Positions 57,154-64,000 of a stretch of DNA of 64,000 bases are shown one piece after another. The DNA lies in NCBI RefSeq assembly GCF_902150045.1, contig NZ_CABFVU010000003.1, positions 930,001 through 994,000 of the forward strand. The letters run 5' to 3'. A model generated the notes under the pieces. It made no database searches and was not told where the DNA came from. It saw only the letters and a program-made list of their open reading frames with translations. Within the stretch, counting starts at the first letter, position 1, and the number at the start of each line of letters is the position of its first letter. Position numbers and translations under genes: made by a program. This DNA is from Chitinophaga polysaccharea. Its GTDB lineage: Bacteria > Bacteroidota > Bacteroidia > Chitinophagales > Chitinophagaceae.

Positions 57154-59040
57154 TTACCAACCCGGGTTCTGTGGAAATTCCAGGTACATATTGGCATCTG
57201 AATTTTTTAATGGCAGCCAGTAATGTTTTTCAGAATACCTGCGCTCCAGGATAACGGCCTCGCGCAAATTGAGCACCCGGTTGTTCTTCGGGTCTGTAGT
57301 ACTGAATGATGGCGACCGGTCAAACTCAACGGATTTTTTCAGCGTATAGGGGCTTTGTATCAGCAACATCCATCTTCTCAGGTCATTGAATCGATGGCCT
57401 TCAAAAGAAAGCTCCACGGCCCTTTCCCTCCGCACTTCGCTCATGAAACCATCCAGCGAGGTGGTGAAGCGGGCAGCCACACGCCCTGCCCCCGCACGGT
57501 CGCGGATCACATTAATGGCGTCCAGCGCCGTTTTGCTGTAGTTGCCTGATTTGCCGGTAGCAACGCTATAGCCCTGGGCGGCGGCTTCTGCATACATTAA
57601 ATACACATCCGCCAGGCGCATATAGGGAAGATGTATATTCAGCGCCTTGTCATAGGTCCAGCCATTATCAAACCTGTTGGCTGTAATGGGAATAAATTTA
57701 TAGAGCAGATAACCGGAGCGGCTGCCGCTGCTGATGTCGCGGTATGTTCCCCCGGTGTACAGGTTGGCATAACGGTTTCTTTCATCGGTGGTGGCGCCCT
57801 GTATACATTTCACCCCGTCAAAAACTATATCATTGTAGAAACGCGGATCCCTGCCCCTCCATGGATAAGCCGGGTCGTATCCCGATTCCGGGTCCGCCTG
57901 CGTAATATCCTTGATTGGCAGACCATTGGCCATACCATAGTAATCCACGTAATTGGCGGTAGGCACAAACGTGATAGCTTCTTCTGTCAGCAAAGCAGGG
58001 CCATATTGCTTGGCGGTACCATAAGTGGAACCATGCGCACCGTAATAGGGACTGCGGAAAATAGCTTCGGTGCCGCCTGGCATCAGCCAGTTCTGACCGG
58101 TGCTGTAAAAATTGGTGTAGTACTTTGAAAACTCTACCAATTTATAAGGCGCATCCCCGGATTCGCAGAGCTGCAGCAATTCTCCAAACGCTTCTGCTGC
58201 TTTTTTGCAATACTCCTGGTTATACGTTTTGCTGCCTGTAGATACATAGTTCATTAACGGACTGCCCGCCCATAAATAGTTTTTCCCCAGGTAACCCAGC
58301 GCCATAATTTTATTAATGCGCAACTGGTTTTTTCCCAGCGTTCTTTTACCTGCGGTGGTATTGTCCCAGTTAACAGGCAGCAGGTTGGCCGCTTCCCTGA
58401 AATCAGCCGCCGCTTTATCTGCACATTCATTGTATTTAAGACGGGGCAAGGTCAGTTTCTGATCGCCGGGCAGCACTTTATCAATATAGGGCAACCCGCC
58501 AAAATACTGGATGAACATAAAGTGAAACCATCCCCTGAAAAACAACAGCTGCCCTTTGATCAGGTCTTTCTCTTCCTGGGTGGCATCGGTTAGCTTATCA
58601 ATATTTTCCAGTCCCATATTGGCTTTACGGATACCATACCATCCCAGTTTCCAAAGCGATTTTGCAAAACGGTCGTCGTTGGTACTGGTATTGTTCCGGT
58701 CCATCCAGCCCGCCTGCCAGCCATCAAACTGCGACTGCCAGCCCCAGAAATCGCCGTTGTCTATCTTTATTATAAAATGAAAATCACGTGCGGTCGACTG
58801 GATCTCATCTTCTCCCCAGTTCCAGGAATTAGTCCAGTAAGCGTTGGTAAAATCCGGTACGCAGTGATAAAGCTCTTCGGTAAATCCCTGGAAGCTGATA
58901 AAGTTCCTGAATGCATTGTCTGCCGATACGATAGATTGTGGTTCCTTATCCAGGAACTTCTTGCAGGATGCCAGTCCCAGGGCAATCATCACACCGGTAG
59001 CTGCAAGCAATAGCTTTGTATATTTATTCATAAAATACAT
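57154..59040 (-). CDS. SusD-family lipoprotein, XusB-like
   Basis: The 628-residue product has a lipoprotein signal with lipobox LASC (LGLASCKKFLDKEPQS); Met4 at 59031 is an alternative start. It has the SusD fold with GQLLFFRGWFHFMFIQYFGG, MRLADVYLMYAEAAAQGYS and VRRERAVELSFEGHRFNDLRRW. It would form the substrate lid of the first SusC, from which it is separated by 2 bp. In Xus loci the first SusCD pair takes up larger xylan fragments; whether this one does is inferred. Confidence 0.95.
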   Translation of the reverse strand: MYFMNKYTKLLLAATGVMIALGLASCKKFLDKEPQSIVSADNAFRNFISFQGFTEELYHCVPDFTNAYWTNSWNWGEDEIQSTARDFHFIIKIDNGDFWGWQSQFDGWQAGWMDRNNTSTNDDRFAKSLWKLGWYGIRKANMGLENIDKLTDATQEEKDLIKGQLLFFRGWFHFMFIQYFGGLPYIDKVLPGDQKLTLPRLKYNECADKAAADFREAANLLPVNWDNTTAGKRTLGKNQLRINKIMALGYLGKNYLWAGSPLMNYVSTGSKTYNQEYCKKAAEAFGELLQLCESGDAPYKLVEFSKYYTNFYSTGQNWLMPGGTEAIFRSPYYGAHGSTYGTAKQYGPALLTEEAITFVPTANYVDYYGMANGLPIKDITQADPESGYDPAYPWRGRDPRFYNDIVFDGVKCIQGATTDERNRYANLYTGGTYRDISSGSRSGYLLYKFIPITANRFDNGWTYDKALNIHLPYMRLADVYLMYAEAAAQGYSVATGKSGNYSKTALDAINVIRDRAGAGRVAARFTTSLDGFMSEVRRERAVELSFEGHRFNDLRRWMLLIQSPYTLKKSVEFDRSPSFSTTDPKNNRVLNLREAVILERRYSEKHYWLPLKNSDANMYLEFPQNPGW

Positions 59041-59042
59041 GT

Positions 59043-62000
59043 TTAGAAAGTAAAATTGGCGCCGAGGTTGTAACGCTTTACAGTAGGATACGCTCCTTGT
59101 GATGCCCAGCCGGTACCGGCAAAATTGGATTCACGGTCGTCCGGCATCTTGCTCCAGGCTGCCAGGTTATTGCCATTGAGATAAACCCTCACCGATTCAA
59201 GACCTGCCCGTTTTATAAATCCTTTATCAAGTGTGTAAGCGATTTCGGCATTCTTTAACCGCAGGTAGGAACCATCATACATATACTGGGTACCCCGGTA
59301 ATAACCCGCCGGTGTAGATAACCACCGCGGCATAGGCACATCGGCGTTAGTATTGTTCTTCGACCAGTAGCTGCCTTCATCATAAACTGTATGTCCTTGT
59401 GAGCCCAGGCTGTTGAACACTACCTGCCGGGTTACGTTATTCACGCCATAAAATTGTACAAAAGCGCTCAGCCCTCTCCAGTCCACCCCAAACGTGGCAT
59501 TGTAGGTATTGGTGGGCCATCCGCTGTGGCCATAGGGAATGTTATCCCTTGCATCGATCACGCCGTCGCCGTTATAATCAACGATATAATAATTGCCCGG
59601 GAGCTTCTGGTTGTCGTTGGTATTATGAATGGTGCTGCCATAAAGCTCGTCCCATGTATTGTAGTAGCCCTGGCTTACATAAGAATAGGCCTGGCCGATC
59701 TGCATCCCTTCAGATTTCTGATAGGCCGGCAGCAATTGGGGATTATCTGCTTCAATGATCTTATTCTTTGTATGGGTCATATTCAGATCAGACCAAAGCC
59801 GGAGTTTTTTTGTGACCGGGTAGCTGAAGTGCAGCTCCAGTTCATACCCGCGGGAAGTTACCCTGCCAAGATTAGCTACAGGAGGCGTAGTGCCATAGTA
59901 GGAAGGAACAGAGGCCCTGTTGGCAAGCAATATTTTGGAACGCTTATCTTCAAAGAAATCCACCTTACCTTTTATGAAACCTTTGAATAGCTCAAAATCG
60001 GCGCCTGCATTAATTTTCTCTGCCTGTTCCCATTGCACGTTCGGGTTTCCAACGGTGGATTCGCGGTACCAGTTGAACGGGCTTTGCTCAGCGCCTTCAC
60101 CGGTAGTGCCTAGCCTGGCCCTGCCGCCATAGCCCCACTCTGTGAGGTATAAAAATCGGCCGGCCACGTTATCGAAACCTGTTTGCCCGTAGGAGGCACG
60201 GAATTTCAGCAGGTCCAGGAACTTTATATTTTCCATAAAGCGCTCATTGGAGGCTATCCAGTTCACACCACCGGAAGAGAAGAAAGCAAAACGGTAATCG
60301 GGCGCAAACTTTTCGGAACCATTATATGCGCCATTGTACTCAATGGTATATTTATTATTGTAGGTATAAGTAGCGCGGAAAACCCAATCTTCCCGGTACG
60401 AGGGTATCATACTGCCGCTGGCCGTAATGTTGCGGTTCATCAGTCCCATGGCGGTCACCTGGTGTTTCTCCGCAATGGTTTTTGCGTAGTTCAGCTGCAA
60501 CTGGTAAAACAATCTCCGCTGGTTATCAGTAACGGCGCCGGCGGCGGGCGACCACTTGATGCCTTCCTGGAAATCGAAATTTGTTACCCCGTCAAAAGCG
60601 CTCTTGTAAAATACATTTCCCGTGGCGGGGTCTATCCATTTACGTTGCACGTCATGATAAAGGTCATTCACTCCCCTGTCGCTTTCAATGAAAGTATTGT
60701 CCATCGAAATGGTACCGCTGAATTTCAGTCCGTCAACAAGCATATCCAGGTTCTGTTCTACCGAAAAGTCGGTAGTGATGCGCGTGGTCGTCTGGTATTG
60801 AATACCGCCCACTGCCAGGCTCCTGGCAGAGTTTTCCGCACGTCCTTCATTGGGTGCATAGTAACCCCAGGAGCCATCCGCATATACCGGCAGGAATACA
60901 TCAGGCGCTGTGGTATAAGCATCGATCCAGGAGCCGTATTGGTTGCCAGAAAATCCCCAGGGACTTTTCCGTACGCCATATGATCCCGAGAGGTTTACTT
61001 TAAAGAGTGTAGAGGGTGTTAATTGAAAATCGAGGTTGGAGCGGGCATTTAATCTTGTGAAACCAAAACCGGGTTTGTAGCCGCGGCGGTTATCATATAT
61101 TTTAAAAAGATCGCCCTCATGCAGGAAATCCGCGCTGGTGAAATATTTTACAAAACGGGTACCACCGCTGATATTTAGGTTGGCGTTCTGTGAGGTGGCA
61201 TAATCCTTAAATAAGGTTTTGGCCCAGTCTACATTCGGATAACGTTCCGCTTCTTCCAGGTTGGCCGGGAAGCGGTATTTATTTAAAATAGCCTGCGGAT
61301 AATAATTGTTCCATCCTTCCGGTCTTAATGCCAGCTCATACTCTATGGCTTCATTAACGGTTCGCAATGCATCGTACGAATCCGCTTTTCCCGGCAATTT
61401 GGAAGGCGCTTTCACCACATTGTTCACGGTAGCGCGGATAGACGCTTTACCCAGTTTTCCCCTTTTGGTAGTAATGAGGATAACGCCGTTGGCGCCACGT
61501 GAACCAAATACTGCCGTTGCTGACGCGTCTTTTAAAACGGTAACGGTTTCCACAGACCCTATATCCACGCTGGACATGGGCCGTTCCACCCCGTCTACCA
61601 ATATCAGAGGGTTGCTGTTATTCCATGTGCTGAGTCCCCGGATGATCAGTTGAGGATCTTCTTCACCTGGCAGGCCGGTACTCTGGGCCGTGATAAGACC
61701 CGGTACATTCCCGGTGAGCGCAGCGCCTATGTTTGATACCCCGCCTGCCCGTTCCAGCGTTTTACCGTCGGTTTGCGAAACTGCGGCTACCACGCTTTCT
61801 CTTTTCTGGCGTCCGTAACCTACTATCACCACATCCTCAAGGCCAACTACATTGTCTTTCAGGGTAACGGTAATATTGGACTGCTGCTGGATGTTCACCT
61901 CCTGCGGCAACTTTCCTATATAAGTGAAAACGAGGATCTGCTTATCTGCAGGAACGCGGATAAAAAACCTGCCATCATTACCGGTGCTGGTATTCACCTG

Positions 62001-62189
62001 GGTACCTTTTACCACTACGGTTGTACCGGGTACAGGCGTCTTTTTCTCATCCTGTACCACACCTTGCACCACCCTTGTGTCCTGGGCCAGCAATAAAGAA
62101 GAGGTAAGCGTAACCGACAGCATTACTGCTATCATAACAAGCCATTTGCATGACTTTCGTGAAAGAATCATTCTTAACATGGAATTCAA
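59043..62189 (-). CDS. SusC-family TonB-dependent transporter, XusA-like
   Basis: This 1,048-residue protein has a signal peptide (SLLLAQ), a CarbD-like module (~35-115, VQGVVQDEKKTPVPGTTV), the SusC plug (NPLILVDGVERPMSSVDIG, VLKDASATAVFGSRGANGVI) and a barrel ending VKRYNLGANFTF. It is first in the six-gene unit SusC-SusD-SusC-SusD-SGBP-GH10 (62189 down to 49298), with gaps of 2-48 bp. That order is the core Xus xylan-utilisation cluster known from Bacteroides and Prevotella. Substrate is therefore likely xylan oligosaccharides. No perfect TAnnTTTG box was found upstream. Confidence 0.95.
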   Translation of the reverse strand: MNSMLRMILSRKSCKWLVMIAVMLSVTLTSSLLLAQDTRVVQGVVQDEKKTPVPGTTVVVKGTQVNTSTGNDGRFFIRVPADKQILVFTYIGKLPQEVNIQQQSNITVTLKDNVVGLEDVVIVGYGRQKRESVVAAVSQTDGKTLERAGGVSNIGAALTGNVPGLITAQSTGLPGEEDPQLIIRGLSTWNNSNPLILVDGVERPMSSVDIGSVETVTVLKDASATAVFGSRGANGVILITTKRGKLGKASIRATVNNVVKAPSKLPGKADSYDALRTVNEAIEYELALRPEGWNNYYPQAILNKYRFPANLEEAERYPNVDWAKTLFKDYATSQNANLNISGGTRFVKYFTSADFLHEGDLFKIYDNRRGYKPGFGFTRLNARSNLDFQLTPSTLFKVNLSGSYGVRKSPWGFSGNQYGSWIDAYTTAPDVFLPVYADGSWGYYAPNEGRAENSARSLAVGGIQYQTTTRITTDFSVEQNLDMLVDGLKFSGTISMDNTFIESDRGVNDLYHDVQRKWIDPATGNVFYKSAFDGVTNFDFQEGIKWSPAAGAVTDNQRRLFYQLQLNYAKTIAEKHQVTAMGLMNRNITASGSMIPSYREDWVFRATYTYNNKYTIEYNGAYNGSEKFAPDYRFAFFSSGGVNWIASNERFMENIKFLDLLKFRASYGQTGFDNVAGRFLYLTEWGYGGRARLGTTGEGAEQSPFNWYRESTVGNPNVQWEQAEKINAGADFELFKGFIKGKVDFFEDKRSKILLANRASVPSYYGTTPPVANLGRVTSRGYELELHFSYPVTKKLRLWSDLNMTHTKNKIIEADNPQLLPAYQKSEGMQIGQAYSYVSQGYYNTWDELYGSTIHNTNDNQKLPGNYYIVDYNGDGVIDARDNIPYGHSGWPTNTYNATFGVDWRGLSAFVQFYGVNNVTRQVVFNSLGSQGHTVYDEGSYWSKNNTNADVPMPRWLSTPAGYYRGTQYMYDGSYLRLKNAEIAYTLDKGFIKRAGLESVRVYLNGNNLAAWSKMPDDRESNFAGTGWASQGAYPTVKRYNLGANFTF

Positions 62190-62626
62190 AATATTTAATG
62201 TTAGGGCAATGAAGGGTTATGACAGCCGGTTCAGGACTGTCATACCGGAATACCCGGCGGGAACAATGAGATGCAATAAAAAGCAGGACCTCTACAGTTG
62301 CGGTCGGATGCTACACATTAATTGATGGAGCTGAAAATGATTTCCGGGACGTGGTAACCCGGGGGACATTCAAATTTCATAAGTAATTATTTAGTGTTAA
62401 ATAGACAATTATTCATAACGTCAAAACTGTGGATCATCAGATGGTGCTAAAACAAAAAGCAACAGGCGAATCTACAATAGTCATGTTTATATGAATGGTA
62501 CGAATCTCCAAAAGGAGGGTAATAATGTCTAAATAAGCGCTGGTAGCTGCCGGAAAGGCGTCCGAAAATGAGCAGGCAGGGATTAAAATGAGGGGTTGGG
62601 GTAACAGCATCGGGGCAGTCGGCATC
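62190..62626. other. 437-bp intergenic region upstream of the Xus-like operon
   Basis: It must hold the operon promoter and the end of the AraC gene transcript. An 8-bp inverted repeat tatgacag/ctgtcata lies at 62218-62244, inside the likely leader of the first SusC mRNA. A GACAAT half-site is at 62404-62409. I saw no coding pattern; an open frame of 62 codons on the minus strand (62437-62625) has no protein-like features. Confidence 0.5.
62218..62244 (-). promoter_or_regulatory. 8-bp inverted repeat in the leader of the Xus-like operon
   Basis: The arms tatgacag and ctgtcata enclose 11 bases, 29 bp upstream of the first SusC start. It may be an operator or an mRNA leader hairpin. No further evidence. 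Confidence 0.35.
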
Positions 62627-63439
62627 CTAATTTAACCAGTCGGTAGGCGCCTTGCCAAATTTCTTTTTAAAAGAATGCGAGAAATGAGAGAGGCTTTCAA
62701 AGCCCAGGTCAAGATAAATTGCAGATGGCTTCTTGTTCTTCTTTTCAATAAGATGCCGGGCCTCCGCCAGCCGTTTTTCCAATAACCATTGTCTCGGCGG
62801 CATATCGAATACTTTCTGGAAATCGCGCTTGAACCCGGCAAGACTTCTTCCCGTTAACTGTGCAAATTTTTCAATGGGAACATTATAATGGAAATTGCTG
62901 ACCATAAATTTCTCCAGGTCCATCTTATAAGGCTCTGAAAAGTCAAATAACAGCTCCTTCAACCCGGGCATAATATTCAGGAGAAGATGTACCGCTTCTT
63001 TTACTTTAAGCATCCCCATGGCCTGGGTTATTTTTTCTTCCGGGTGATGAACATATGGAAGTATGGATTGAAAGAAGGCATGTAAAAAATCGTTCCCGGG
63101 AATAAGGACGCTGGCAGGTCCCTTATATTTATGTCCTATCTCTATCTGCTCCTCAAGGGCAATCTTCCTGAGCAGGTCTTCCTTCAGCCGGATAACAACG
63201 GTCTGGTAATTCTCTTCCTCCAGGGGAGTCTTGATAATTTCTCCCAATTGATTTTTTTGTACCAGCAACATTTCGCCGCGCCCCATCGATATCTTCTGGG
63301 TGGCAGTTTCCAGGCTAAAACGGCCCGACACCTGCAGTATCAGCGTATTATCTTCCAGGAATGCCACCTTTTCCTTCCTCATAGTGGAGTAGTAGGAGAA
63401 AAAGATGACTCCCGGGAGTATTTCTGTTGGATTCGTCAT
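62627..63439 (-). CDS. AraC-family transcriptional regulator
   Basis: The 270-residue protein has an N-terminal ~165-residue sensing domain (VAFLEDNTLILQVSGRFSLE, cupin-like) and a C-terminal AraC domain with two helix-turn-helix motifs (IEKFAQLTGRSLAGFKRDFQ; AIYLDLGFESLSHFSHSFKK) and the ending GKAPTDWLN. Its closest relative in this window is the AraC protein at 24634 (both have RQWLLEKR or NRWLLEKR). It lies 40 bp downstream of the aldo/keto reductase gene on the same strand and may be co-transcribed with it. Not clearly part of the xylan locus. Confidence 0.92.
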   Translation of the reverse strand: MTNPTEILPGVIFFSYYSTMRKEKVAFLEDNTLILQVSGRFSLETATQKISMGRGEMLLVQKNQLGEIIKTPLEEENYQTVVIRLKEDLLRKIALEEQIEIGHKYKGPASVLIPGNDFLHAFFQSILPYVHHPEEKITQAMGMLKVKEAVHLLLNIMPGLKELLFDFSEPYKMDLEKFMVSNFHYNVPIEKFAQLTGRSLAGFKRDFQKVFDMPPRQWLLEKRLAEARHLIEKKNKKPSAIYLDLGFESLSHFSHSFKKKFGKAPTDWLN

Positions 63440-63479
63440 AATGTAAAGATATGAAACGGGCGCGGCTTATGTGCTTCTC

Positions 63480-64000
63480 TTACCGTTGCAGGTAAGTACC
63501 TCCGAGAATAGCGCCGGGAGCAAAATGCGTGTTAAGCGTATCCATCTCGGCAGGTGTAAATGTTATCTCCATAGCCTTTATGTTTTCCGGCAGCCGTGAT
63601 CTCCGGCTCATGCTTACCAGCGGCATAATATGACCGCCCTGTGCATTCACCCAGGCGATGGCCAGCTGGGCAGGCGTATATCCCTTTTCCTTTGCCATTT
63701 GTTTCAGCACTTCTACTTTTTCCAGGTTCTTTACCAGGTTATCTCCCTGGAAACGCGGGAAATGATGCTGGTAGGCATCGTCGGGAAGCGGTGCTTTCAT
63801 ATCACCGGTAAGCAACCCTTCGGCAGTATTGGCAAACGCCACCACCCCTATGCCCAGTTCTTTCGCCGCAGGAAGCAGGTCGCTTTCTATCTGTCGGTCG
63901 GCCAGCGAATAACCTATTTCCAAAGCTGTTACAGGGTGAATGCTGTTTGCCTTGCGCAGCTGATCAGCAGTTATTTCAGAAACGCCCAGGTAGCGCACCT
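63480..64000 (-). CDS. Aldo/keto reductase, 5-prime part beyond the window
   Basis: Only the C-terminal ~173 residues are visible; the frame is open to the edge, and the GTG at 63998 is probably an internal Val (VRYLGVSEI). Family features: YLGVSEITADQLRKA, ALEIGYSLADRQIE, and IAWVNAQGG leading to the NADPH-binding loop. That loop reads LVSMSRRSRLPENIKAMEI where most relatives have PIPGTKR. The block GVVAFANTAEGLLTG replaces the more common GVVAYSPLGRGFLTG. The catalytic Asp-Tyr-Lys-His residues lie mostly beyond the window. It probably reduces carbonyl compounds with NADPH. Confidence 0.85.
   Translation of the reverse strand, partial: VRYLGVSEITADQLRKANSIHPVTALEIGYSLADRQIESDLLPAAKELGIGVVAFANTAEGLLTGDMKAPLPDDAYQHHFPRFQGDNLVKNLEKVEVLKQMAKEKGYTPAQLAIAWVNAQGGHIMPLVSMSRRSRLPENIKAMEITFTPAEMDTLNTHFAPGAILGGTYLQR

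Noticed and set aside
60183-60983. Open frame of 266 codons on the plus strand inside the first SusC gene of the xylan locus
   Set aside because: It is antisense to strongly conserved SusC coding sequence and has no domain, signal or plausible residue pattern of its own.
62437-62625. 62-codon minus-strand open frame before the Xus-like operon
   Set aside because: No start context, domain or conserved pattern; likely chance in an AT-rich intergenic region.

Overview
The window looks like a Bacteroidota chromosome, most likely a Chitinophaga-like member of the Chitinophagaceae. Evidence: three SusC/SusD pairs, a hybrid two-component sensor of the Bacteroidota type, a type A C-terminal sorting domain of the type IX secretion system (T9SS), an ECF sigma/FecR pair, Bacteroidota YD/RHS proteins (DUF6443-like and DUF5977-like), and several TAnnTTTG-type promoter boxes. 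The taxon is inferred from content only. I see no rRNA, tRNA, CRISPR array or complete insertion sequence.

Layout. 1-989 is the tail of a MacB/FtsX-type permease. 1075-2427 encodes a DUF4157 protein that may be cargo of an extracellular contractile injection system. 2563-4638 is an orphan TPR lipoprotein histidine kinase. 5072-7306 is a T9SS-secreted protein with two near-identical SGNH hydrolase domains. 7454-13984 (minus) is an ECF sigma / FecR / SusC / SusD uptake locus. 14052-15596 holds an ankyrin protein and an alpha/beta hydrolase. 15802-21616 (minus) is a type III restriction-modification operon with a controller-like XRE protein, Mod, an extra predicted PD-(D/E)XK protein, and Res. 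21974-28261 runs from a rifamycin phosphotransferase through an AraC regulator, a PEBP-like protein, a DHFR-like reductase and two gene remnants to a VOC protein. 28268-29275 is a choline/aminoglycoside-kinase-like enzyme.

29401-40061 (minus) is the most unusual block. It is a four-gene operon: a coiled-coil outer-membrane beta-barrel protein, a large RHS protein ending in an L,D-transpeptidase-like domain, a small exported protein that is a candidate periplasmic immunity factor, and a second large YD/DUF5977 protein. It reads as a candidate interbacterial toxin-immunity system aimed at peptidoglycan.

40430-62189 is a xylan utilisation locus. GH10, GH43 and GH43-CBM enzymes (minus) diverge from a hybrid two-component regulator (plus). 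A long minus-strand operon then encodes SusC-SusD-SusC-SusD-SGBP-GH10(CBM insert), the order of the Bacteroidota Xus cluster. Surface GH10 enzymes would cut xylan, the two SusCD pairs would import oligosaccharides, periplasmic GH43/GH10 enzymes would finish them, and the hybrid regulator would sense the products. 62627-64000 (minus) holds an AraC regulator and a truncated aldo/keto reductase.

A 108-bp element with 15-bp terminal inverted repeats occurs twice as perfect copies in opposite orientation (7319/7320-7426 and 49133-49240), each directly after a stop codon between convergent genes. The copies bracket 41.8 kb that includes the RM, RHS and part of the xylan loci.
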